Source of the DNA: Kwoniella bestiolae CBS 10118
Lineage: Eukaryota > Basidiomycota > Tremellomycetes > Tremellales > Cryptococcaceae
Assembly (NCBI RefSeq): GCF_000512585.2
Contig: NC_089244.1
Location: 1,674,001-1,738,000, forward strand
Direction of reading: 5' to 3'
Length of the DNA stretch: 64,000 nt
The stretch's first letter is position 1. The number at the start of each line of letters is the position of its first letter. Below are positions 12,707-24,558 of this stretch, in pieces. Below the pieces are notes generated by a model. It saw only the letters and a list, made by a program, of their open reading frames with translations, did no database searches and was not told the origin of the DNA. A program made the translations under genes and the position numbers.

Positions 12707-12749
12707 ATGTCACCTTCTCCTTCTACGCCTCGCCCCAAATTCTCAATAG
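12622..12749 (+). other. Two upstream ORFs before the CorA-type transporter
   Basis: An ATG at 12622 opens a 20-codon frame ending at 12684. A second ATG at 12681 opens a 22-codon frame ending with TAG at 12747-12749, and so overlaps the transporter ATG at 12707 out of frame. If transcription starts in the pyrimidine-rich tract to the left, scanning ribosomes meet both before the main start. The ATGs are seen; a regulatory role is inferred. Confidence 0.4.
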
Positions 12750-15700
12750 GCGATACTCCTTATGGGAATGAACCTCTTCCCGAGACTGAGGAACAAACGC
12801 CTAGCGCCCATCCTCAGACTAGACCAAATCCTAGATTATCACCAATAATCGCTCGAGATACCATCTTGTCTCCAGTCAGCCCCATCCAACCCCAATTTGC
12901 GGAACTTCTTACTCCCCTCAAGTTACGTAGGAAAAGGAACCGTCCGCCTGTCAATCAACAGCCCACTTCCATACCCCCTGTAGCTGGACCGTCAAGATTA
13001 GGTTATTACACTTTAGATGGAGATTTGTACAGGGGAGCAATCAGGGATCCGACCATACCGGATCAACAACTGATGGATGAAGATGCGGTTTCTCTCGGTA
13101 CAAGCAGCACCTCCAGTGCTAGTTCAACCTGGTCTGAAAATTTAGAAAGGGCCAGAGCAGTCATAGAGAGATTTGGTGAAGCTTTGGGAGTAAGAAGGGG
13201 AAGTCATTCTTCGGACTCTGATACAACGGATACGACAGATACTGAGTCTCACGGCGGAAGGTCGTCTGTATCTATCAAGACGAGAAAGCGGAGGAAAAGA
13301 AGGGGATCTAGATTGACTAGAACGGAAACTGCTTTAAGTCGTCAGACTTCATCTAGTCCACATCCACCAAAACGACAACAGATCCCTAAGAAACGAGAGT
13401 TCACTCTACTACTACCACCCAAGTTGGAAGAAGTTGATATAGGAGTTAGAAGTTCTGTCGCTTCTTCCGAAAGGGAACAATCCACTCTGGTCGAAGGGGA
13501 TGGTAGCCCTCAGTCACTTGGTCAAAAGGCATATCCACCTGATAGAGTCGTTGTCACACCTTCTTTGCCCGTCATCACCGAACATATCCGCTCACTCCGC
13601 CTTGCCAATGGTTTCTTCCCCATGGACACAACCCCTCTCCCAACGCCTGCTCCTACCCCAAACGTACCCATCCGTAAGAGCGGTTCTGCCCCTGGACGCT
13701 CTCGTACAGCAAAAGGACCACCTTCATTTCCCTTACCCCCGAGACCATCAGCCTCTCGCACTCAATCACGATTACATGTCCTCAGAGGAGACATGGCCAC
13801 AGATCCAATAAGGCCGAAATCTGTATCTGATTTACTAGGTCTCGCGAGACCAGATTCGACTGGGAGCTTATCATCAATGAAAGCGGAATATCATCCACCT
13901 TCGAGGCTGGGAACGCCGACTGTCGCGAAAGATGGATTTGATTTCATGAAGAAAGGAAAGTCCAATGAGACGTGGTGGTTGGACGTATCTTGCCCCGGAT
14001 GGGAAGATTTGAGGGATCTTGGAGAGGTAAGCGTGTTCATGTTTGATGGAAGTGAACACACGTCTGACTTTCTCTCGCCATAGCTGCTTGGACTTCACCC
14101 ACTTACCCTTGAAGATGTGTTGCAACAAGATCCTCGGGAAAAGTTAGATCACTTCGATAAACTAGGTTACTATTTCCTGGTCGTCCGAGCTTTAGATGAG
14201 AGCTACTTCAAGTATACTCCCGGCTCGGCGAGCGCATCCGGTGCGACTCTTGCTGAAGCTCCAGCTATAAGAAGTGCAGATACCGCTCCCGAGATCTACG
14301 AGATGCAAGAAACGGACAACAGGGAAAGTGAGAAGAAGGAAGGGAGAAGAAGGGGTTGGGGTATGGGCAGAGCCACGGGAAAACACGCTAGTAAATCAGG
14401 AGAGAAGGTGGAAATTGTAGAAGATCGTCCGGGAAAAGAAGGGCTGGAAGGTGTGGGAGTGGGTGCGGTCAACGTCTATCTGGTAGTTTTTGCAGATGGC
14501 ATTGTTAGCGTGAGTCGTTGAATCGATGTTACCCTTTTGTCCCTCGAGAGTCACTGAGCTAACGTTTTGTCGAGCAGTTCCACTTTGCAGACATATCCAA
14601 ACATACTCGACGAGTGCTTGAACGCGCCCTCAACTTCCCCAATCCCGACCATAATTCCGATTGGATAGCTCACGGACTTATCGATTCTATTGTTGACGCA
14701 TTCTTCCCTCTTATTCGTTATGTCGATGGAGAAGTGGATGACATCGATTCTCTTACTATCGATCCGACAACCGATCCAAAGAAGACGACAGCTGTCCTTG
14801 AGAGCGAACCCATCCCCTCACCCGAAACATCTTGGAACGAGTTCGAACTGAACGAAAAGCATCTATCGTCAAACGAGAAACCAAGTCTACTACCTCATAT
14901 GTGGAAACAGACCTCGCCCCGCAAACCATCCAAGACAAGCTACAACCTCAGGCGAACCCTACGCGACAAGCTCAGATTACCCTCTATGAAAATCCCGATC
15001 CCTCGACCACTTATATACTTTAGGTTATTCTTTCTCCCTACCTCTTCGGCCATCCGAAGAAAACACGAACAAGTCTCTGAAGCTGTTTTTGACCGTTCGA
15101 CAATGTTAAAACGAATTACAGATATGAGAAGACTGGTGACTGGGTTGACGAGATTGTTAGGCGCTAAAGGTGCTGTCATTGGGAGATTGAGAAAGAGGGC
15201 GATGGAGGAGGGAGCAACGATGGATGCTTATATTGGCGATGTGGAGGGTAAGTCCTTCTACCGCTTACACGTGATATGTGGGCTTGAGCTGATATTTGTA
15301 TCATGTCCAATGTGCAGATCATATTTTGCTGCTGCAAACTTCGCTATACCACTACGAATACATCTTATCGCACTGTCAGCCTGCCTACCTATCGCATCTC
15401 AACGTTTCTTTCTCCTTCGCAAGAGGTGGTACAGACCAGGCTATCCTGGCTCTGTCCACTGTGACCATCTCAATCTTACCAATGCAGTTTGTCCTGGGTG
15501 AGTCGGAGAATCCTCTTCCCAATCATTTGTCGCCATATATATTAGGTTGAGTTTCCCAACTGATATTGATACTTATTATCCTCCATTCACAGGTCTATTC
15601 TCAATGAATATCAACGTCCCTCACAATGGTGATCGCGATATGGATGCACACGAACATACGGACGGGACCGAATCCCCGCACGGTTATTTCGCAGGTATCG

Positions 15701-15837
15701 TCATTGCCATTTTCCTCGTCGCATGCGTGATGGTCACTGTTATAAGGTATTGGAGATGGTTGGCAAGGAAGAAATGGTCTAGCCTTAGAGGAGCGGACGT
15801 ACCTGATTTCTGGGAAGGTTTCTGGGGGTGGAGATGA
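12707..15837 (+). CDS. CorA/ALR-type Mg2+ transporter with long N-terminal extension
   Basis: Probable Mg2+ channel of the CorA/Mrs2/Alr superfamily (fungal Mnr2/Alr branch). Exons are 12707-14026, 14084-14509, 14578-15247, 15318-15497 and 15593-15837, all in phase, giving 946 residues. The first 400 residues are Ser/Pro/Arg-rich and probably disordered. The CorA core begins near residue 430 with WWLDVSCPGWEDLRDLGE joined to LLGLHPLTLEDVLQQD, a classic CorA stretch. It continues with coiled segments (SLYHYEYIL, STVTISILPMQFV). Two C-terminal membrane helices follow at about 842-867 and 898-918. Between them the selectivity motif is GLFSMN (residues 866-871) where bacterial CorA and most homologues have GMN. 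The acidic loop DRDMDAHEHTDGTES precedes the last helix. Location is likely vacuolar or plasma membrane; sequence alone does not decide. Confidence 0.88.
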
Positions 15838-16565
15838 GTGTTGGGTTGGGAGATTAGATGAGTAGATTTAGAGTAAATCTCTCGAGAACGGAGAGATACA
15901 GATGATTTTTTTTTCTTCTTCTTTTTCCTTTTGGCCTTGTTTCCCTGTACACCACTTTGCATCTGTATATATATCAAGCATATTCATTATTACCTTATTT
16001 CGTCATTATTGCCTGGGAGGATACGATATGACATAATTTATTTGATCTAATACCACTTCATGTATAATATCTAATTTATCGACTCGTGCTCAACATGATG
16101 TAGCATTATTGAACAACGTGATTTGGGAATCCACCTGAGTAGCTGATGTGCTGAACAAGAATTGAAAAACATCTTGAACCTTACAAACCATATACAGCTT
16201 GCTCGTTCGCAGGCTGAGGCGACCGATTCTGATATAAGTTACTTACAGTACATGACAAAAATGTTTCCTTTGTTTCGTACGTGACCAATACATAGGACAG
16301 TGAGATACAAAATACAAGTGATTTCAACACATAAGCTACATTTTTACATAAGGGGAGGGTTTCTCTCATTCACATAATTACACGTCGGTATAGCTACAAG
16401 CACATGACAGCATACAGGAAACGCAAACAAACACTCTAATACAAACAGCGTACAAAGCAAATCCACCCTCCCAGATCACAAACAAAAATCACATAGATAT
16501 CTTCCTTAGAGCAATCCACACTGACGTTCCCTACAGTATCCCATGGTATTCTCGATACTCAATGC
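15838..16565. other. Convergent 3' region between CorA gene and SMYD-like gene
   Basis: This 728-bp stretch holds only presumed 3' untranslated DNA. It is AT-rich with a T-run at 15906-15913 and several AATAA/ATAAT-like strings that could serve polyadenylation. No gene was seen. Confidence 0.4.
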
Positions 16566-18713
16566 TCAATAAGAACAATCAAACCAAATAACCAGCTCCT
16601 CAAATTCCATCTTCCACATCTTGAGCAGCTTGAACTTCTTCGAGGAAGTATACCCCAGATCGTCCAAGTGATCTGTAGAGCATTGAACCCAATCTTGTCC
16701 TTCTCTTAGATACGACTCAATCTCCTCTTCATTCTCATTCCCATCCCCATTCCCATTTCCCTCTACATCCTCCAACATTACCTCAGATTTCTTACCCAGT
16801 TCCGAATAACTATTCAATTGTGACTTCCTCTCCTGTAAGTCTTTATGCCCATGTAGAATCTCCAAATGTAGTCTGGCTAATCCGAATGCTAGGAAGCACG
16901 TCATCGGCGTAGATAAATTATGATTCAGCGATAAGAAGGAAGTGTAACTTTGAGTATACGATTCGATCGTGTCTCTCATTATCGGTATTGTTTGAGGTAA
17001 GGTCGATAGGAGTCGTCCGTATCGGAGTTGGAGGTGTGGGATGGGGTATACCACGTCTGGGCAAATTTGGAGGAATTTGGGTATCAGTGGAGATAGGAGT
17101 TTGATCTCGTCTTGTATTGCTGTAGATACATCAACATCAGCTTAGACCGTCTGCAATGCTATCATTTTTTTCTTTGGACGAGACGTGAGACGTAACCTAC
17201 ATTCTGTGTCGGGAGGTAGACTGACACCTTCCTCTTCTCTCTTCCATGGTTCTTCGACTAGATCCAGGAGTTGCTTATATCGCTGTTCAAATTGTTCGGT
17301 GGAGACGCTCTCTGGACATCTATCGCATTCCCTCTTGTCGTCCTTGGATGTTGAAAACTTGTTCATCGGGGTCAGGGGTACCAGACCGCCCAACGTACAA
17401 CTCGGATGAGTCGCTGCCCATCGACAATCAACGACCTTGACCGAACAGTAAGGGCATATCTGGGAATGGTCGAAGCCGAATGGTGCCAAAGCGTTCTGAC
17501 GAAGGTGAACAGGCAGTGCTAGGTCGTTATATGATATCGTAATCTACATTTATAAGGAGCAATGAGCTCTCCCAGAATGATATGGAATGAACGACGATGA
17601 CATACCTTCTTCTCCTGGATATATCATTCGGTTGGCAACCAACTTCATCCCTTCCTTTTCGTTCGGTCCATCGTGGAACACGATCTGAGCGTTGGGTTTA
17701 CAAGAGTGGCGAATCATCGATAGTCCAGGTGAGAGGGCTATTCCAACGGGATTCGCAGAGGTGTCGTACAGCGTGAATTGGCATGATGAGATCTGCCAAT
17801 ACGAAGCACATCAGAGTCGTACAATCTTCCGGCACAGAGGAGCGCCTTACGCGTTTGATCAGTGAGCTGAATTCTTCAATGTCGTTGATATGATAGAGAT
17901 ATAACTGAAGATGATGGTTTGTTTCTCCACCTTCTTGTTGTAGTTTACCCAGGAGCTGGATGACGTTATCTTGAATCTTTTGTCTCTCTTTCGTTGAGAG
18001 TGAGAAACCCGGGTCTAGGGATGTGCTTCAAGTCAGATTTTGCTGAGGGGTTAGGGATCATTCTTGATTGGACTCACCGGGATGATAGGGGAGGGGATCG
18101 TAGAGCTACAAGCCAGTGAAATAAAATCAGTGCTAATGTATTGTGAACATCAATGCAAAGTGAGCCAGGCATGGAGTTGAGCTCACTTGGTTCCCGAATC
18201 TTCTGGCGGTCAAGACCTTAGCTACCATCCTGGGGAACGTGCAGGGCACCCATCCAGCGTTATTCGCCAATCCTCTACACTCGTCGTTAAGGATGCACCA
18301 GGTACTAGCATAACATTTCTACGATTGCGACAACACCGTGTCAGCTTCTGAATTGAAACCCAGTACAGCTAGAGAAAGGTGAATGGGTCACTCACAACAC
18401 TGCAGAAAACGTGTACTTGACATCTTGAACATTTCAGCATCCTCTCGTGCATTGCTGTGAGATCGAGCTCTAGCTCCTCACTAAGCTGCTGGGCAGATTT
18501 CAAACAGCCTGAACAGTGAGTCGATAATAGAGCTGAGTTGAGAGTGGGAAGTAGCGGTGTTGTGGTGTGGATCGTATCTCCCTTTTCAACGGGTGAGGGT
18601 ATTTCGCTTAGTACGACTTTACGCTCGCCTTTGACGGGCGTGAGGTTACTCGTGCGATCGCAGGACCCTCCGGTTGTGTTCGTGCGGTTGGTGGGTCCCA
18701 TCCTTGCGACCAT
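16566..18713 (-). CDS. MYND-finger/SET-domain (SMYD-like) protein with a conflict at the SET core
   Basis: SMYD proteins are lysine methyltransferases with a zinc MYND finger inside the SET domain. Exons: 18713-18396, 18318-18187, 18105-18078 (28 nt), 18014-17851, 17792-17606, 17518-17201, 17119-16566; about 566 residues. MYND ligands are visible: C67, C70, C95, C98, C104, C108, C120; the position that is usually His is Leu116. The SET part has GLSMIRHSCKPNAQIVF (RHSC for the usual NHSC) and a post-SET zinc cluster CPYC. The conserved ITISYNDLA stretch is encoded at about 17543-17517, but the nearest acceptor (TAG, next base 17543) puts it out of frame by one base. Only the later acceptor (next base 17518) keeps the frame, and it removes ISYND. 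Either there is an indel here or the protein lacks that motif. The family call is firm; activity is doubtful. Confidence 0.75.
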
Positions 18714-19794
18714 TATGGGCAGGTAGGCTCTCGTCCAATCTTTTAGACTGGTCTTGATAGGGATCGAAAGGAGATGTTATCGGTAATCAGTGGAAGGGTG
18801 CGAGGTGGTTTGAATTTGACCCATTCCCTCCAGATGAAAAAGAGGGGAATTGATGAAGTTGAGGAATGCTGTACTATGGTATACCTGTGACTGTATTTGG
18901 CTCGACGGATCAAGACAGAAAGAAGGGGGTCGATATTGAGTTGTAGTTATACGAGATGAGGTGAGAAAAATGAGAAGAAGAAAAGAGATATCAGACCGAA
19001 GAGAGTGAGCTAATTGATCAAATTACTTTGATTTCATTTGCCACCCATTTACACACAACGCACGGACCTTGACATTACTCGACTTTCATCAGACCTCGCT
19101 CTTCGTCTCTGGTTTTGCATGGTCATGATTCATGATACATCTTCCCTCATTCCCAACTCGATTCTGATTCCCATCACAGGACACCCTCTGCCATACGCAT
19201 AGATATCGACAACTCATGCCTTTCAGACCCAATTCTGGACAACCCGAAAATGGAAATCAGCCGCGCGGGCTGCGGATCGATCTGCACTCTTCCTCTCTTC
19301 CCACGTCTCCTCTCTGTCCAGTATCTGTTCGATCGGCTCTTGCATGACTGAAGGTTGTACACTTGTCAACTCATGCGCCCAGCGAAAAACAGCGCACTCT
19401 ACCATCCGCATGCATCTAAACAATGAACAGTTAAGAGTGAGTTATCATTGGTGCGTGATGACGCAATGTCACTCATGTAATCAGCTCTGGGCGCACGTGG
19501 TTATTTAACCTGTAGATAGATAGAGCACTCGTAAACAAATCAACATCCAACAGTCAATCACCGTCACCGTCACTCTCATCATCTTGACTCTTTTCTTTAT
19601 GAAACCCTCTCTCTCCACCTCACCAAGGATGGAGATCAGCCGTGATACCCTCACTGTCAATTCACTTTCATCCTTGTTGGGTATTTGATATTACATCCGC
19701 CAGCTATTCCCCGCTGAAACGCTCGACCCGCCTTTTGTCAACTCGGACTCATTTCACATCAAACATTGTACAAAGCGCACGCAAGTAGCCCGAA
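18714..19794. promoter_or_regulatory. Divergent promoter region, SMYD-like gene and esterase
   Basis: This 1081-bp region lies between two divergent ATGs. Frames at 19174-19423 (minus) are short and carry no recognisable domain, so they were not accepted. The part before the esterase ATG is pyrimidine-rich (19550-19720) with ACCGTCACCGTCACTCTCATC-like leader sequence. No specific site is claimed. Confidence 0.4.
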
Positions 19795-22700
19795 ATGCCA
19801 GACCTCCTCACTCCTCAAGCACTTGCTACGGGTATGCATTTATATTCTGCCTTCTTATCCTCCTCTCGTGTATCCCCCTACGTGGGGAAACATTGCTGAT
19901 TATCGATAATGACCAATTCAGCTGGACCACTGGTCCTTGAAACCCTCTTCAAACACTTCATCGGACCCAGACCGGCGGCTGATAAGGGTAAAGCCAGAGA
20001 GGATTTGATGTATGATGAGGGTAAGCTATCTAGCTGCTCTCATATCACGGAAGTCCAGCTAATTCAATTCATCATGCACGTATAGCGTTCGTTCTCATGA
20101 AGGTGAGTTTATGTTCCTCGCTGCACACAGCAAGTTGAGCTCACAAGATGGACGACGTAGACTTTTCTGGAGATAGCTACCAAGTGAGCTTGCCGGATCA
20201 CAGCATTACCGCAAGGACTGAGCTGACAAATAAATCTGTAGATATCCCGTAGCTGCCCTCCAGCGATTCGGCCAGGTTCGTACTCCATCTCCACCATGGG
20301 TTGGCGTACACAGAGTAACGATCCCGCGCTTCTCCTTGAATGACGCGGCGGACTATATGATCAAAGGCTTTGGAGGTGAAGAGATGGCGTATAAGATTGC
20401 CGGTGGGACGAAGTGGTGGCAGGTGCGTGCTGGACAGGGCGTAGAGGGTGAATGGATCGTAATGAAGAAGGATTGGAAGGAAGTCGTAGCGGAGGAGCGG
20501 AGGGAGCAGAAACAACGAGCGGAGCAGGGTGTGAATGAGGAGGAGGAAGGGGAATGTGAGTTTCGTCCCCCATGCAAATCTTGCACTTTGCGCATCGATG
20601 CAGCGAAGTTGATATTGACGGATGTATGGATGATCAGTTCGTCCGGAAATGGACAGGCTGAGATGTATGCTATACAGTGAGTGAAGACGAGCAAACCGAT
20701 GGTCTCATTCAGCTGATGCAAGATCATTTGTAAGTACATGGAGGAGCGTGAGTTTTTCTTTTTCCATCGAGTACGTAGAGTAATCCTCTCAAATGGCCCG
20801 AACAGCTACTACTGGGGTTCAATCAATACCCATCGTTATACCATTTGGCGATATGCTCGTAAGATGCATGGAAGATGTTTTGCCGTGAATTATAGGAGTA
20901 AGTCTCACTTCACATTGCTGTATGAGACCCACGCTTACTGTGAATTTCAGAGACACCTCAATACCCATTCCCCTGTGCCATTCAGGACTGCTTGGCAGCC
21001 TACCTCTACCTCACAAATCCCCCTCCAGAAGCGAAACATCGTCCTGTAGATCCCAAGAGCATCATACTAGCAGGAGATAGCGCTGGTGGAGGTCTTTGTC
21101 TGGCATTGTTGCAGATTTTGAGAGATACAGAAGGGCTAGAGCTGCCTGCGGGTGCGGTTTTGATCAGTCCTGTGAGATCATTCGATTGCTCGAGCGGAAT
21201 ATACAAGCTTATCAATTTTGGTAGTGGTCCGATTTGACACACAGTTTCCCTAGCATTCTGCAGAATACCGCTACAGTAGGTGGACTTCTTGGTTGAATTG
21301 CGAGACGTGTCGCTGATATACGACAGGACATTGTGCCGCCTTATGGCTTCATTCATGTAAGCTCAGCTAGCCAGATTCCGTCGGGGAGCAGAGCGTATTG
21401 CTGATGATCATCTCCATAGAAACCTTCATCGCTTTGGCCACCGCCTCCACCAATGCTGACCGAAGAAGTACAGAGGCGGCTACGAAGTCGAGTCAAAGAA
21501 GTCGTATCCAAACTGCACCACCATCCCCACAAAGCCGAGGAAGCTCATCAGGTATTGACAGAAGCAGAGAAGAGACCTGTCGACGATATACCTACGATTG
21601 GGAAACAGACAAGTGTACCAGAAAATTTGAAGACGTCGGATCCATCAGGCGGATTAGAGAAGTCGAAAGAACAGAGTGAATCGGATCTGCATCCTCTAGC
21701 AGATAAATCAGAGAACAAGCACCCTGAACCTCAAACCGAACCCACTTCGAATCCTTCACGAGCCAATCCTGCTGGATTGTTCCCTACCTTGGTTGAGAAG
21801 CGAGAGAATGAAATGAGACCATGTACTTTAGCTCAATGCGATACACCTCTAAAGTTGACAGTCAAGAATGAAGAAATCCTGATTGACACGCAGATTCAGC
21901 TGTATGCTACGAATGCTCAATTATGCCATCCTTGGGTATCCCCTGTACTTGGTTATCTAGGAGGTCTACCACCTTTATTCATCATGTGTGGTGACAAAGA
22001 AGTGTTGAGGGATGAGATCATATTCTTGTGAGTTGGCTGTAATGACCTCTGAAGACTCGGATATCAGCTCATCTCGATTCAAATTTACTTCAGAGCTCAT
22101 AAGGCTGCCAATCCAGATGCCTATCCCATTCGAGACGATGTCAAAGAGTTGTTGCCCTCTTTAAAAGGAATCGAAGAAAAACATAGTGCTACTAATGTGC
22201 ATTTGCAGGTATACGATGGTGAGTGGTATTAGTTGAAACTTATGATGATCCCTTACCTCCATCCTCATTCCAACGACTTGTTGGCTGATTCTCCACTCAG
22301 GCGCATGTCACGATTTGCCTTTGTTATCGATGACTCGACCCTCTCGAGGAGCGTTCAGGGCGATCGCAAGTTTTGCGAGATACGTTACTCCTTCGGCACC
22401 CGGTTCCAGATACATCTCAAGATCTTACCCTGCTACTCCGAAAGATTCCAGCTCCGGTACCTCAGGTGGTTCGACGCACAAAGGCAATATCGATGCTCTA
22501 TCGGGTATACAGACTCCACAAAAACCCTCCAAGCATTCTTCTGACGGGACATCGACCCCCGTCACATCAAGTCAGAAAATTATCGAGAATGTCTTAACGA
22601 CTACACCTGCCATTATGTCACCCAAAGAGTCTCTGTCGTCCCCTTTCAGTAAACATCCTAAGAAATCACCAGTCCTAGACCTGAACTTGGGCGACGAACT

Positions 22701-24231
22701 GAGTCTAAGCAAGACTGAAACTCTTGCCCAACTTCCCCTAAGTAAGAGATACTCGAAAGACGCTTTAGACGTAATCAACTCTCAAACTCCAAATAGGAAT
22801 GTATCGTTCGCATCGTCCTTCAATTCTTCGACAGCTTCTTTCGAGCGCAGATCGGAAAGGAGAGAGTCTATCTTACCTCCATCACCCAATCCAAACAATG
22901 GGAGTGGTAGTGGTAGTAGAACGGGAATTAATATTGACGGTGGTAAACGGGAGAACAGTCAGCCAAGTGGAGATGATTCTGGACCTAGATTCGAGGAGGG
23001 AAAGACGTTCTTGAACGATTGGAATGCCAAGGAGGGTGAGGCGGGATGGGCGGGGATATACAAGGGAGATGATGTAAGTGCTTCTGTGATTCTGGTAACG
23101 CTTGAGTTGGGTATCACCTTCAGGAGACAATCAACATAGAATCTGTTGACAACGAGGGGAACGATGCTCGGCAGAAACTAATTCTGCACAACGATGTTCC
23201 AAGCTGAACTGATCGCTAACGATGCATCCGTAACTAGCCATTCTTAAACCATATGATACGTGAGCGAGTATCCACCACCGGGATCATCCGACCTTTGGAA
23301 TCTTCAGAGGAATTACAAGCTATGCAAATGCCCCTGGACGAAGTAGGATACATCAAAGAGGGACCAGCCATGCGGTACATCAATGGGCAGGCTCTATGGG
23401 ATAAGAAGTATCATCGAGCCTCGAAGAACGTCAAGAAGCGGAGGGAGAAGAACTTGAAAATCGCGCATAAGGAGAGTGGTAAGATGAGTGCGGAGTTGTT
23501 CAAGAAAGCGCATGAAGATAAGTTGAAGGGGGAGGAAAGTATAAAGAATCTGGCTCATGCTCATCAAGATCAACAAGAGGATGAGGATGAAGAGGGTGAT
23601 ACGGTGCTAGGGACTGCGGAAAGTTGGAATTGGGCGTTGAATGGGGAATCTCCGCCGCCTAGCGCTATCATCTCGAGAAGAGATTTTGTGAGTGCCATAT
23701 AACCATTTGACTTCTGATCTTTCTTCATTATGAAACCCTGCAGTCGTTTGACGTGTACTATCTTTCTCGATTCAACCTCATCAGGAATACTAAAGCTGAT
23801 CATGTCCGCGTGATGTCCAGGCCGAAGCACGACAACTAGCATTGATGGCGGACCGACTCGATTCATCGCATAATACCTCATTGCACGGCCTGAGCATCTG
23901 GGTAGGCCTGGTAAGTTTCTTCTCGAGCTCGATGGAGAGAAACAAGGCTAGTGAAGTTATCAAAGTTGCCAGGGAAGCTAAGAAGATACAGCAGCAGTCT
24001 AACAGGGAGAGTACCCAGGGGGACATATGGACGGATCTGGATGATGAGCCCAATACGCCAGATAATCAAGATAGAGTTGAGAGGGAGGATAGTAGTGCGA
24101 TCGGTAGACATGATGATATACTTCAGAAAATCAGATCGAAGGAGAAGAAGGGGAAGAAGAAGGGAGTGGTGGCTGGTTGGTTTGGATCTTGGAGGGCGAA
24201 GAGGGAGAAGCAGAAGGCTGGAAGTGAATGA
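19795..24231 (+). CDS. Alpha/beta-hydrolase (HSL-type esterase/lipase) with long C-terminal tail
   Basis: Probable serine ester hydrolase of the hormone-sensitive-lipase family. Seventeen exons join in phase: 19795-19831, 19922-20020, 20086-20102, 20161-20183, 20242-20555, 20638-20676, 20735-20747, 20806-20897, 20951-21171, 21225-21275, 21327-21356, 21420-22027, 22094-22218, 22301-23073, 23124-23195, 23238-23687, 23821-24231; 1124 residues. The oxyanion motif HGG (residues 178-180, within YIHGGAYYWGS) lies on a 13-nt exon. The nucleophile motif GDSAGG has Ser255; the acid is probably in CGDKEVLRDE (about 502-511) and the base is His560 in GACHDLP. Residues of about 315-440 are a low-complexity insertion between Ser and Asp. 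About 560 residues after the catalytic core are Ser/Lys/Glu-rich and have no known domain. The 72-nt exon (23124-23195) has a weak GTTCCA donor. The substrate is unknown. Confidence 0.88.
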
Positions 24232-24558
24232 TATTAAACCTTGCTCGGTACGATAGATGGATGCTTTGTAAGATACTAGAAGGACCTTGTTGTTATGTAT
24301 TTGACATGCGGAGGTATAGCATACTCATATCTACCAATGAATACTCGTGACCATGTTGTGTCTGTCGGATCTCGCTTACCCCGTGGGGATGACATCAATC
24401 CATCGTCAAAAGAACAATGGACTGCCAAAGAAATATACCATCGATTATCCATCTCTTGACTGATTCTCATCATTTTACTTGCCAATCCTAGCTGCTCTTG
24501 ATCCAGGTAATACAGTAGGAGCTGGTGAGGAAAAAGCTATACTCAAGTCGAAGTCGAA
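24232..24558. other. Short intergenic region before eIF2D
   Basis: This 327-bp stretch holds the 3' end of the esterase transcript and the promoter of the eIF2D gene, which follows in the same direction. No distinct motif was recognised. Confidence 0.4.

Noticed and set aside
20738..20830. Apparent loss of the HGG oxyanion motif in the esterase (reading SNGPNSYYWGS)
   Set aside because: That reading runs through an intron; the 13-nt exon 20735-20747 supplies HGGA and joins in phase to YYWGS.
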